43,628 bases of DNA from Bacillota bacterium (GTDB taxonomy: Bacteria > Bacillota > Clostridia > Peptostreptococcales > Anaerovoracaceae). Positions within the stretch are counted from its first letter, which is position 1, and every line of letters begins with the position of its first letter. The stretch is taken from contig JAGAHX010000013.1 in the NCBI GenBank assembly GCA_017626845.1, positions 1-43,628 of the forward strand. The letters are read 5' to 3'. Both the position numbers and the translations under genes were made by a program. Below are positions 7,062 to 15,034 of the stretch, in pieces. Under the pieces are notes generated by a model. The model was not told where the DNA came from. It ran no database searches and saw only the letters and a list, made by a program, of their open reading frames with translations.

Positions 7062-7712
7062 TCAGATTTCGACAAAAGACGTGATTTCCTGCTCTAAAAG
7101 ACGGAATACGTTTGCGACCAGGTACCCGTCAGCGATTGCGTGATTCAGACGAACGGTCACAGGCATGACAAGCCTTCCGTTTTCTTCCCTGTATTTTCCC
7201 CAGTTGATGATAGGCGCAGAATACAGATTTCCATCGGGAAGTTCAAGATGAAGTGAATCATAGGAAAGCCAGGATATAAACGATGCATCGAACCAGTTTG
7301 GATGATTAACCATATCCAGACCGTATTCCCTTGTCTTCTTTGCCTCTTCAACATCCTTTAAAGCAGCAGCGTAGAACTTTTCATAGTCCTCATCGTATTC
7401 CGTATATACCGGAGTACAGGTTTCCGTATCTTCATGGAAAACATACTGCGTAGGATTGATCACGTCATAACAGATCAGCTCATCTGTCTGCCAAAGGTAT
7501 CCCATCCTGTAGTCTTCGCGTGAATTCAGAACTTTTGAAAGAATATACAGGAAATTGATATAAAATTTCGTCCCTGTGTTCTTTGAATGTGTGGTGAGTT
7601 CTGTCACATCGATTCTCGCTGTTATTGAGGTCGAACACCTGCAGTCTTCCGTGAAATGACGGAACACACCTTTTCTATAGTATTTTTCTTTGTCAATTAC
7701 CTTATAGTTCAT
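7062..7712 (-). CDS. CatA-like chloramphenicol acetyltransferase family protein
   Basis: This 216-residue protein has the length and order of type A chloramphenicol acetyltransferases: an early RKGVFRHF segment, SWLSYDSLHLELPDG, the APIINWGKY strand and the C-terminal active-site motif NHAIADG. His191 and Asp195 are in the catalytic positions; classical enzymes have two histidines (HHxxxDG), and the first is Asn190 here. The reaction would be acetyl-CoA-dependent O-acetylation of chloramphenicol or a related alcohol, in the cytoplasm as a trimer. Activity on the drug cannot be assumed, since many divergent family members lack it. The ATG overlaps the stop of the upstream frameshifted gene (ATGA), implying coupled translation; its 3' end abuts the vsr remnant. 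Confidence 0.82.
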   Translation of the reverse strand: MNYKVIDKEKYYRKGVFRHFTEDCRCSTSITARIDVTELTTHSKNTGTKFYINFLYILSKVLNSREDYRMGYLWQTDELICYDVINPTQYVFHEDTETCTPVYTEYDEDYEKFYAAALKDVEEAKKTREYGLDMVNHPNWFDASFISWLSYDSLHLELPDGNLYSAPIINWGKYREENGRLVMPVTVRLNHAIADGYLVANVFRLLEQEITSFVEI

Positions 7713-8130
7713 TTTGAATTACCCTTACAAATACCTGAGCCGGCAATATCTCTGCAAACCGGAGTCTGTTCATCTGCAAGATAGAAGGACGGCACTAAAT
7801 CGCGGCTGATGTATTTGTCGCCAAGAATAAGACCATGCGCTCTGGTTTCATGAATATATGCCTTAATATCCGCAAGGCTTTTTCTTCAAATCCATCTTCA
7901 TGAAGCCAGGTCTCGGCATACATCCATTCCTGATCATCAGGATCGGTGTATCCACCGCTTCCGCAGGATACATGATTCATATTCTTCCTGCAGTGATCCC
8001 ACCAAAGGATGGACGAAACGCGACAACCTTCTTCATAGATAAAATCCAGAAACGCTTCCCAATCCTTGAAAAGGTACTCTGAGCAGAAAGAATGATCCTC
8101 TATATATTTCTGTACTCTATGATTTATCAT
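7709..8130 (-). pseudogene. Frameshifted conserved hypothetical gene upstream of cat
   Basis: The first part reads MINHRVQKYIEDHSF… to WLHEDGFEEK, with an aromatic/Cys-rich middle (SILWWDHCRKNMNHVSCGSGGYTDPDD). After a run of five A (plus-strand T at 7879–7883) the original frame stops at 7795, but the +1 frame continues as SLADIKAYIHETRAHGLILGDKY and ends SGICKGNSK at TGA 7709–7711, overlapping the cat ATG. Together the frames give about 140 residues, so one A appears to be missing. The start has GAGGTAAAA before ATG 8128–8130. The family is unknown to me. Possibilities are true decay, a base-call error in the homopolymer, or slippage. Confidence 0.7.
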
Positions 8131-8165
8131 TTTTACCTCTCAAACACCGATTTTCTGACATCCCC

Positions 8166-8171
8166 ATTATA
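8166..8171 (-). promoter_or_regulatory. Candidate -10 element of the cat transcript
   Basis: A perfect TATAAT on the minus strand lies 35 bp upstream of the ATG at 8130. No convincing -35 box is present 16–18 nt further upstream, so the promoter assignment is tentative. Confidence 0.35.
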
Positions 8172-8220
8172 CTGCAACGAGGAAAGATTACCTATTGCCG
8201 ACAGGCTAAGCTTTTAAAAA

Positions 8221-8246
8221 GGACGGAGCCGCAGCTCCGCCCTTTT
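8221..8246 (-). terminator. Terminator of the ftsE–yciI operon
   Basis: A 9-bp stem with a 4-nt loop (8221–8229 and 8234–8242, one G·U pair), with T runs on both sides (plus TTTT 8243–8246; minus TTTTTAAAAG). It lies directly after the yciI stop (8248). It also marks the border between AT-richer accessory DNA and GC-rich core. Confidence 0.85.
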
Positions 8247-8247
8247 G

Positions 8248-8556
8248 CTATTTCGAGATCAGCACATCGTCCTTGATCGCCACGTTGCAGGTATCGATGC
8301 GGATGTCCTGCCAGACGTTGTTGACGACGTAGGGTTCGGTCTTCAGGTACTCGTCCAGCTGCTCTCTGGTGTCAAACGAGACGACCAGCATGGAACCGAC
8401 CAGCTGCCCGGCCTCATTCGTGATGCCGCCGGCGCAGTGCACGTGACCCTTCTCCTGGATCTTCATGACGTTTGCGAAATGCTTCTCCCGGACACTCATG
8501 CGCCGCTCGAGCGCGTTTTCATCCTTTCCGTCGTATGCGACGATCAAAAAATTCAT
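8248..8556 (-). CDS. YciI-like protein
   Basis: A 102-residue protein of the YCII family, a small ferredoxin-like alpha/beta fold. It starts MNFLIVAYDGKDENALERRMSVREKH, with the family's early strand and a conserved His near residue 26, followed by GGITNEAGQLVGSMLVVSFDTREQLDEYLKTEPYV, a very typical YciI core. Members are dimeric; biochemical roles are mostly unknown, and some are dehalogenase-like lyases. It is the last gene of the operon, 24 bp after the flavoprotein gene, and is followed by a strong terminator. A link with the flavoprotein is plausible but not shown. Confidence 0.88.
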   Translation of the reverse strand: MNFLIVAYDGKDENALERRMSVREKHFANVMKIQEKGHVHCAGGITNEAGQLVGSMLVVSFDTREQLDEYLKTEPYVVNNVWQDIRIDTCNVAIKDDVLISK

Positions 8557-8580
8557 AAGATACCTGCCTTTCTGTTCTTG

Positions 8581-9219
8581 CTATTCTCTGCCCATCTCCG
8601 CGCCCAGCTCAAACGCCTTCCGGCATTCCTGCGGGAACACGGTATCGTGGCGCTGCTGCTTGGCCGCCGGATCGAACATGGACCAGGGCCAGTCGGTCTT
8701 GCTGTAATCCTTCAGCTGCAGCGTATCGCCGCTTACGAAAATCTGCGTGGGGCCGACGAAACGGCTGAGCGTCTGTTGAAAGTTGTTCAGCAGCGGCGCA
8801 TACATGCCCTCCGGCGCATTGCTGGTCATCACCAGCAGAACGGGAATGGACCGCTCGCTGCAGCAGGGATTCTCCATGTTGTACGTCAGGTTCTGGAAGA
8901 TGAGCCGCTCATACAGCGCCCGGAACGACGCGCTCAGTTCGCCCAGATAATTCGGTGACCCGATGATGAGCCCATCCGCTTCCCGGATCGCGTCCAATAC
9001 CGGGGTCAACCCGTCCCGGCAGATGCAGTGCCCTTTGAATTTTTCCTTCTTGCAGCCGAAGCACGAGATGCATCCCGTGTACTTCTCCAATCTAAACAGA
9101 TCGAACTTTTCCACGATGGCGCCGGCGCTCTCCGCACCCTTTGCCATCTCCGTTACGATGGTATCCGTGTTCCAGCCCTTCCGGGGGCTGGCGTTGACTG
9201 CAACGATCTTTTTGCTCAT
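8581..9219 (-). CDS. Flavodoxin-fold NAD(P)H-dependent oxidoreductase / iron-sulfur flavoprotein-like
   Basis: A 212-residue flavoprotein: the N-terminal strand KIVAVNASPRKGWNTDT is the FMN phosphate loop, and SPNYLGELSASFRALYERL is the second FMN contact. Cysteines 50, 53, 56, 65 and 67 (CISCFGC … CIC) resemble the compact cluster motif of archaeal and clostridial iron-sulfur flavoproteins, although the last spacing is longer than canonical, so a 4Fe-4S cluster is likely but unproven. It probably performs two-electron or electron-bifurcation-type redox chemistry in the cytoplasm with an unknown substrate. It lies 18 bp after ctp and 24 bp before yciI in the operon. Confidence 0.82.
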   Translation of the reverse strand: MSKKIVAVNASPRKGWNTDTIVTEMAKGAESAGAIVEKFDLFRLEKYTGCISCFGCKKEKFKGHCICRDGLTPVLDAIREADGLIIGSPNYLGELSASFRALYERLIFQNLTYNMENPCCSERSIPVLLVMTSNAPEGMYAPLLNNFQQTLSRFVGPTQIFVSGDTLQLKDYSKTDWPWSMFDPAAKQQRHDTVFPQECRKAFELGAEMGRE

Positions 9220-9237
9220 GGGATCCTCCGTACGTCT

Positions 9238-10449
9238 CTATTTCAGCAGCTCCAGCGCCTTCTGCAGCTGCAGGTCGTTCACAAGGTTGCCCTCTTCATC
9301 GTAGCAATCCTCCGTGAGTTCCACCACGTAATCGGGTTCGATGCCCTGCTTGTGGATGACGCTGCCGTTCGGAGAGTAGTACTGCAGGATCGTAAGCTTG
9401 ATGCCGGAGCCGTCCGTAAGCTGTTCGACGGTCTGGATAATGCCCTTGCCGTAGGTGGTGACCCCCACCAGCGGTCCGCCGCCATTATCCTTGATGCCTG
9501 CGGACAGGATCTCGGAGGAAGAAGCGGAGCCTTCGTTCACAAGGACGACGTAAGGCAGATCCGTCTTGCCGGCTTCCGTGCGGTAATAGTCCCGTTCGCC
9601 GTCGTGATTTTCCGTGTAGGCAACGACGCCCTTATCCAGCAGGATATCCGCGATCCCGACCGCGGAGTCCACCAGGCCGCCGCCGTTGTCCCGCAGATCC
9701 AGGATAAAGGACTTGGCGCCCTGCGCCTGGATATCGGCCATCGCTTCTTCGAAGGCTTCTACGGTCTTTTCTTCGAATCCGCTTACCGCAATGTAGCCGA
9801 TGCCGTCTTCCAGCATCTTATGATCCACCGTCTGCGCCACGATCGTGCGCCTGGTGAGCGTAACGTCGAAGATCTCCTCGCCCCGGCGGATCGTAAGGGT
9901 CACTTTCGTGCCCTCGTCGCCGCGGATCGCCGCCGCGCAGGTATCCAGATCCGCACCCACGTATTCGGTGCCATCCACCGCCAGGACAAGGTCGCCCTTG
10001 CGGATGCCCGCTTCCTCGGCGGGACTGCCCTTGGTGGGGGTCACGACTTCAACATAGCCGGAGTCGCCTGCGGAGATCGTGACCCCTACACCGGAATACA
10101 CGCCGGTAAGGGAGATCATGGTCTGCTCGTATTCGGAGGGCGTCATGTAGTAGGAATAGACATCGCCCAGGCCTTCGAACAGGCCCTTCAGCATGCCGGT
10201 CTCCAGGGCGTCTTCATCCACATCGATGTAGAAACGCTTCATGACGTAGTCCCGCAGCTCGTCCAGCTTGCCGTAGGTCTGCGTCATGTGCCGGTATTCC
10301 TGGTATTGCTCTTCGTTGAGCATGTGAGACGACGCGATGCCCAGCTGGCCGAGCACGCCGCTCATCTGCAGGGTCAGCAGCCCTGCGCCGCCGCACACTA
10401 CGGCTAGGATCAGTAAGATGATAAGTGTTGATTTCTTGATCTTGATCAT
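9238..10449 (-). CDS. ctpA: C-terminal processing peptidase (S41, CtpA/CtpB family)
   Basis: A 403-residue membrane-anchored protease. One N-terminal TM helix (about 8–28), a helical cap, a PDZ domain (about 108–200; GVGVTISAGDSG, GIRKGDLVLAVDG) and the S41 catalytic domain. Alignment with CtpB predicts Ser310 (NEGSASSSEI), Lys335 (YGKGIIQT) and Gln339. It cleaves extracytoplasmic proteins, typically to regulate envelope hydrolases or sporulation signalling. Its gene start overlaps the recJ stop by 4 nt. Placement in an ftsEX/M23 operon is consistent with processing of peptidoglycan enzymes, as is known for related Ctp proteases in other bacteria. Confidence 0.93.
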   Translation of the reverse strand: MIKIKKSTLIILLILAVVCGGAGLLTLQMSGVLGQLGIASSHMLNEEQYQEYRHMTQTYGKLDELRDYVMKRFYIDVDEDALETGMLKGLFEGLGDVYSYYMTPSEYEQTMISLTGVYSGVGVTISAGDSGYVEVVTPTKGSPAEEAGIRKGDLVLAVDGTEYVGADLDTCAAAIRGDEGTKVTLTIRRGEEIFDVTLTRRTIVAQTVDHKMLEDGIGYIAVSGFEEKTVEAFEEAMADIQAQGAKSFILDLRDNGGGLVDSAVGIADILLDKGVVAYTENHDGERDYYRTEAGKTDLPYVVLVNEGSASSSEILSAGIKDNGGGPLVGVTTYGKGIIQTVEQLTDGSGIKLTILQYYSPNGSVIHKQGIEPDYVVELTEDCYDEEGNLVNDLQLQKALELLK

Positions 10450-12173
10450 AAGGATCCGCTCCTCTTGATATCTTTTACGGTCAGCTGCAGTTTGCGGTGA
10501 CCGTTGAATTCGTTGATGCCCAGCTCGCCCGCCACGTCCAGCTTTGCGCCGGAACGCAGCAGATCCGCGAAGTCCGCCGCCCTGCGGAACAGGACGCAGG
10601 AAACTTCCACGCCGTCGCTGCCGGCCGCGGTAAAGCGCACGTGCTGGCCTTCACTGCCCATATACTGGACATTGTACACGTCTGCGCCGCCGATGGCAAA
10701 CAGCGGTTTCGGGTTCGCCTCGCCGAAGGGCTCCAGCCGTTTTAACGCATTGGCAAAATCCAGCGTCTTCTCGGACGGTTCCAGCACCTTTTCGATGGAC
10801 AGCTTTTCGTCCAGCGCATCCGGCCGCTTGGAAAGGATCTCCTTCATCAGCGCGTCCATGCGGCTGCGCAGCGCTTCCAGATTTTCCTTCGGCAGAGAGA
10901 AGCCGCAGGCCCCCGCGTGACCCCCATAGCGCTCGAACAGCTCGCCACAAGTGGAGAGCATACCGTGCAGGTCCAGCCCCGGGATGCAGCGTCCCGTGCC
11001 TTTCAGCAGCCCGCTTTCACTGGGCGTTACGATGCAGACCGGCCGGTGGAACTGCTCCTTAAGCGATCCCGCAACGATGCCGGCAACGCCCTCGTGGGCG
11101 CCAGGCGCTTCGATGACGGAGAACAACTCGCCGCAATTGCCGGCCGCGATGGATTCCATGCAGATGTCCCGCGTGCGGTCCTGGGCAGAACGCCGGTTCC
11201 GGTTGCATTCCACCATGAAGGCAGCTTTGTCCTCCAGCGGTCCGTCGTCCTCCAGGCCTGCCAGCAGCCGAACGGCGCTGTCCGCCGTAGCCATACGGCC
11301 GCATGAATTGATGTGGGGCGCCAGGATGAACCCGATATCGTCCGCATCCACCTCTTTGCGTTCGAGCCCCACCATGTCGAGCAGGATGCGGAGGCCTCTG
11401 CGCTTGCGGGAGTTGATGACCCGCAGACCGTACTTGACAAGACTTCGGTTCTCGTCCAGCAGAGGCACCACGTCCGCCACGGTGGAGATCGCCACCAGAT
11501 CCAGCAGATCCGTGATGTCCTGCCGGGTAAACCTGTCATCGCCTGCTGCGGTCAGCCTCCTCTGGATGGCTTGGGCAAGCTTAAAGGCGACGCCGCAGCC
11601 CGACAGCCCCGGGAAGGGATAGCGGCTGTCCTCCCGGTGGGCGTTCACCAGCAGGCAGTCCGGCATCGCGTCCGCCTCCAGTTCGTGGTGATCCGTAACG
11701 ATCGTCTCCATGCCCAGTTCTTTGGCGTAGGCCACTTCTTCGCGGTTCGTGCTGCCGCAGTCCACCGTCACCAGCAGCTGCGTGCCCTTTTCCGCGATGC
11801 GGCGGATAGCGTCCTTGTTGAGGCCGTATCCGTCGGTGAACCGGGAAGGAACGTAAAAGTCCACCCGGTCCGTCAGTTTTTTCAGGACCGTATACAGCAG
11901 CGCGGTGGACGTTACCCCGTCCGCGTCGTAGTCGCCGTAGATGCAGATGGAGAGCCCATCCGCAGCCGCCTGCAGCAGTTTATCCGCCGCTGCGGGCAGA
12001 TCCGGCAGCAATTCCGGGTCGTAGGTGCGTTTGGGCGATGCCGCGAGGAAATCCGCCGCGTCTTCCGCCGTGCGGATGCCCCGGCGCTGCAAAATGCCCA
12101 TAACCGAAGCAGGGACCCCTTCGGGTCCCCAGTTCGGCAGTGTATCCGTTTGTTGGTATATCCAGGTACTCAT
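10446..12173 (-). CDS. recJ: Single-stranded-DNA exonuclease RecJ
   Basis: A 575-residue DHH-superfamily 5'-to-3' exonuclease. Metal-binding motifs are DYDADG (81–86), VTVDCG (about 135–140) and TDHHE (160–164). The DHHA1 domain follows (GHAGACGFSLP), and a C-terminal OB-fold ends the protein (ELGINEFNGHRKLQLTVKDI). The length fits the Gram-positive short form. RecJ resects nicked strands in RecF-pathway recombination and mismatch repair. Its ATG overlaps the stop of the upstream M23 gene (TAATG), and its stop overlaps the ctp start, so translation is coupled. Its place in a cell-envelope operon is unusual functionally but fits shared growth-phase expression. Confidence 0.95.
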   Translation of the reverse strand: MSTWIYQQTDTLPNWGPEGVPASVMGILQRRGIRTAEDAADFLAASPKRTYDPELLPDLPAAADKLLQAAADGLSICIYGDYDADGVTSTALLYTVLKKLTDRVDFYVPSRFTDGYGLNKDAIRRIAEKGTQLLVTVDCGSTNREEVAYAKELGMETIVTDHHELEADAMPDCLLVNAHREDSRYPFPGLSGCGVAFKLAQAIQRRLTAAGDDRFTRQDITDLLDLVAISTVADVVPLLDENRSLVKYGLRVINSRKRRGLRILLDMVGLERKEVDADDIGFILAPHINSCGRMATADSAVRLLAGLEDDGPLEDKAAFMVECNRNRRSAQDRTRDICMESIAAGNCGELFSVIEAPGAHEGVAGIVAGSLKEQFHRPVCIVTPSESGLLKGTGRCIPGLDLHGMLSTCGELFERYGGHAGACGFSLPKENLEALRSRMDALMKEILSKRPDALDEKLSIEKVLEPSEKTLDFANALKRLEPFGEANPKPLFAIGGADVYNVQYMGSEGQHVRFTAAGSDGVEVSCVLFRRAADFADLLRSGAKLDVAGELGINEFNGHRKLQLTVKDIKRSGSL

Positions 12174-13354
12174 TAATTGCGTACAGATGGCGTAATGTAA
12201 TTCAGCGGGTTCTGGTATTTTCCGTTGACCCGTACCTCAAAATGCAGATGGTTGCCGGTGGACATGCCGGTGGAGCCGATCAGGGCGATCACCTGGCCTC
12301 TGGCGACCACGTCGCCAGTCTTGACCAGCAGCTTGCTGGAGTGGGCGTACAGCGTAACGATGCCGCCGCCGTGGTCGATCATCACCATGTAGCCGTAGGA
12401 ATTATTCCAGCCCGCCTTGATGACCGTGCCGGAGTTGGCCGCCAGGATATTGGTGCCGCCTGCAGCGCCGATGTCCACGCCGGTGTGATAGTTGCGGCCG
12501 CCCAGCAGCGACAGATAACGCCAGCCGAAGGGAGACGTGATGCGGGTGCTCGCCTGGGAGGGCCAGCACATGGCACCGCCGATGTACTGCGTGTTGGCGC
12601 TCTGCAGCACCTTAATGGTCTCGCTGATGGCGTCGGCTTCTTTCTTTACCGCGTCGTACTGTGCAGACAGCGTGTTAACGTCTGCCTCGACTTCCTTTCT
12701 GCGGGCGTCGACTTCCTGCCGGTCCGCTTCCAGAGAAGCCTTCTTTGCGGCTACGGCTTCCTGCTGTACGATCAGCTGGTCCTTGAGAGCCTGCAGTTTA
12801 TTCTTCTGCTCTTCCACAACGTCGTACTGGTCTTCCAGACCTGCCAGAAGCTCCGCATCCGCGTTGTAGATGCGTTCCACCATGTCCATATTCGTCATGA
12901 AATCGGACATGGAGCTGCTGCCGAACAGGACGGAGAGCATGCCGACATCGCCGTTCTTGTACATGCTGCGCAGGCGCGCGTTCAGGTCGTCGTTCTGCTT
13001 TTCGATATCCTTCTGCAGCTGTTCCAGTTCTTCCAGAGCGACTGCGATCTCTTCCTTCGTCTTGTTGAGATCCGACTCCAGTCCGTTCAGTTCTTTCTGG
13101 GACTGATAGATCTTCTGATCCAGGGCGTTCAGTTCCGCCTGGACTTCCTCCAGGTTCTTCTTTTCTTCGTTTAACTGATTCTGGACCTGCTGCTTCTGAT
13201 TGTTCTTCTGGTTCAGCTGATCCTGATAATCCTCGATCGTCTGCGCCCCCGCTGCGAACGGTGTAACGAAAATGGCGGCAGCCATCGCGACTGCGATGCT
13301 CCACAGAAGGACCTTCGCCCGTATCTTTCCTTTCGTCAGTTTCTCTCTTCTCAT
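12173..13354 (-). CDS. Coiled-coil M23 (LytM) peptidoglycan hydrolase, EnvC/PcsB-like
   Basis: A 393-residue secreted protein. Signal peptide about 1–37 (lysine-rich start, hydrophobic LLWSIAVAMAAAIFV, AGAQ cleavage region). Long coiled coil about 38–250. C-terminal M23 domain 265–385 with zinc ligands His290, Asp294 and His371 and catalytic His338/His369 (HTGVD, YAHSS, NHLHFEV). The architecture and the position right after ftsX match the FtsEX-activated septal hydrolases PcsB/CwlO/EnvC, where the coiled coil docks on FtsX. The start is ATG 13352–13354 (AGGGGA upstream); 36 codons further upstream lack signal-peptide logic. It would cut peptide cross-bridges during division. Confidence 0.92.
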   Translation of the reverse strand: MRREKLTKGKIRAKVLLWSIAVAMAAAIFVTPFAAGAQTIEDYQDQLNQKNNQKQQVQNQLNEEKKNLEEVQAELNALDQKIYQSQKELNGLESDLNKTKEEIAVALEELEQLQKDIEKQNDDLNARLRSMYKNGDVGMLSVLFGSSSMSDFMTNMDMVERIYNADAELLAGLEDQYDVVEEQKNKLQALKDQLIVQQEAVAAKKASLEADRQEVDARRKEVEADVNTLSAQYDAVKKEADAISETIKVLQSANTQYIGGAMCWPSQASTRITSPFGWRYLSLLGGRNYHTGVDIGAAGGTNILAANSGTVIKAGWNNSYGYMVMIDHGGGIVTLYAHSSKLLVKTGDVVARGQVIALIGSTGMSTGNHLHFEVRVNGKYQNPLNYITPSVRN

Positions 13355-13383
13355 GGAATTCCCCTGTTTTCCCCTTGTCTTTG

Positions 13384-14277
13384 CTATGCCTGCAGGAACC
13401 GTCTCATGGACAGGATGCTGCCGAAGGCGCCGATGCTGATGCCCAGCGCGATGTAGATCCACGTGAGGTTGATCATCATGAAGTTCGTCTCCACGAGGCT
13501 GGTGGACAGCAGAATGACCGCCTGCTGACCAATGGCCGCCATGAGCCGCGCATAGATCGCCCAGGTGCAGCCCAGCGCGATGAGCGCCGCGATAAGGCCG
13601 ATGAACATACCTTCCAGCAGCAGCGGTCCCCGGATGAACCAGTTCGTCGCGCCCACGTATTTCATGATGCGGATCTCCTCCTGCCGCGCCATGACGGTGA
13701 GTTTGACCGTATTGGACACGACCACGACGGAAACGATGATCAGGAAGGCGATGACCACCAGCGCGCCCTTTTGGATGCCCTCCGAGATCCGCAGGATCTT
13801 GTTGACTTCTGTCTGATAGTAGCGGACGTCTTCGACGCCGGACATGGACCGGCTGACCTCCGCCACCAGTTCGCCGTCTTCCAGATGTTCCAGGGTGACC
13901 CGCAGAGAATTGGGAAGCGGATTGGATGCCAGGCCGTCCAGCAGATAGGCGTTGTCGCCCCAGCGGACTTTAAACTCTTCCATAGCCTGGGCTTTTGAGA
14001 TATATTCGACGTTTGCCACGCCTTCCAACTGAGAAAGGCTGTTGCGGATGACTTCCGCCTGGGCCTCCGTCTGATCGTCCTGCAGGAACACTTCGATGGT
14101 GTCGAACTGGTCCTTGATCTCCTCCGTGATGAAATTGACATTTACCGTCAGGAAGAAGAACAGGCCCAGGATGAGCAGCATGGCGGTGATCGCGAACAGC
14201 GATGCGATCGTCATGCCCTTGTTGCGGAAGATCTGGACGATGGCCTGCTTGAGGGAATAACCTAAACCTTTAAACAT
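13384..14277 (-). CDS. ftsX: Cell division protein FtsX
   Basis: A 297-residue polytopic protein with four TM helices (about 22–44, 172–194, 222–244 and 268–290) and a large extracellular loop between TM1 and TM2 that carries the FtsX fold (IEVFLQDDQTEAQ; ISKAQAMEEFKVRWGD; LPNSLRVTLEHLED). The motif MARQEEIRIMKYVGATNWFIRGPLLLEGM is diagnostic of FtsX permeases. It forms the FtsEX complex, which transmits ATP hydrolysis across the membrane to activate a periplasmic hydrolase, here very likely the M23 protein encoded 29 bp downstream. The start overlaps the ftsE end by 8 bp. Confidence 0.96.
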   Translation of the reverse strand: MFKGLGYSLKQAIVQIFRNKGMTIASLFAITAMLLILGLFFFLTVNVNFITEEIKDQFDTIEVFLQDDQTEAQAEVIRNSLSQLEGVANVEYISKAQAMEEFKVRWGDNAYLLDGLASNPLPNSLRVTLEHLEDGELVAEVSRSMSGVEDVRYYQTEVNKILRISEGIQKGALVVIAFLIIVSVVVVSNTVKLTVMARQEEIRIMKYVGATNWFIRGPLLLEGMFIGLIAALIALGCTWAIYARLMAAIGQQAVILLSTSLVETNFMMINLTWIYIALGISIGAFGSILSMRRFLQA

Positions 14278-14950
14278 CGGCTGCTATCCCTCCTTTGGTA
14301 TCGCGGATGATGTGTCCGCTCTCGATCTCCACCTCGCGCTTGCCCATTCTTTCTACAATGTCGAACGCGTGGGTGACCATGACCACCGTGGTGCCCCGCA
14401 GGTTGACCTGGTTGAGCAGCTGCATGATCTCCCATGCGGTGTCCTTGTCCAGGTTGCCGGTGGGCTCGTCCGCGATGAGCACCTTCGGATTGTTGATGAT
14501 GGCTCTGGCGATGGCAACTCTCTGCTGCTCGCCGCCGGACAGCTCGTCCGGGAATTTATCCGCCGCTTCGCCGATACCCATCAGTTCCAGGACCTGGGGC
14601 ACCTGCCGTTTGATGACGCGGGGTTTATGATGGAGCACCTCCATGGCGAAGGCGACGTTTTCGAATACCGTCTTGTTGGGCAGCAGGCGGAAGTCCTGGA
14701 ACACGACGCCCAGCGATCTTCTCAGTTGGGGGATCTCCCGGTTGGAGAGATGGGTAATGTCCCGGCCCGCAACGATCAGCTTGCCTTCGTCCGGCTCTAT
14801 TTCTTTCAGGATCATTTTAATGAAGGTGGATTTTCCTGCGCCGGAAGGCCCTACGAGAAACACGAAGTCCCCTTTGTCTATGTGTATCGTAGCGTTTTCC
14901 AGGGCCACCTTCGATCCGTACCGCTTGGTAATGTTATCGAATATGATCAC
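14270..14950 (-). CDS. ftsE: Cell division ATP-binding protein FtsE
   Basis: A 226-residue ABC ATPase. Walker A GPSGAGKST (34–42), Q-loop FQDFRLLP, signature LSGGEQQR, Walker B VLIADEPTGNLD and switch His in VTHAFD. The protein begins VIIFDNITKRYGSKVAL, the normal FtsE start, so I chose GTG at 14948–14950 with AGAGG about 8 nt upstream; the longer frame to 14980 adds ten residues atypical of the family. It pairs with FtsX. A good promoter lies 42 bp upstream (14992–15020), making this the head of the seven-gene operon down to 8248. Confidence 0.95.
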   Translation of the reverse strand: MIIFDNITKRYGSKVALENATIHIDKGDFVFLVGPSGAGKSTFIKMILKEIEPDEGKLIVAGRDITHLSNREIPQLRRSLGVVFQDFRLLPNKTVFENVAFAMEVLHHKPRVIKRQVPQVLELMGIGEAADKFPDELSGGEQQRVAIARAIINNPKVLIADEPTGNLDKDTAWEIMQLLNQVNLRGTTVVMVTHAFDIVERMGKREVEIESGHIIRDTKGGIAADV

Positions 14951-14991
14951 TAATCTGGCCTCTTGTGGTTTTAGGTACAATTTAACATCTA

Positions 14992-15020
14992 ATTATACCA
15001 TATATTCTATTGAAGGCCAA
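14992..15020 (-). promoter_or_regulatory. Promoter of the ftsE operon
   Basis: On the minus strand TTGGCC (15015–15020) and a perfect TATAAT (14992–14997) are 17 nt apart, in an AT-rich gap directly after the stop of the MinD-like gene. It gives a leader of about 35 nt before the GTG. Confidence 0.75.
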
Positions 15021-15034
15021 ATTGCGCCGTCATT

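Noticed and set aside
9028-10407. Plus-strand open frame of 459 codons
   Set aside because: Antisense to the flavoprotein and ctp genes, both with catalytic motifs in the opposite frame.
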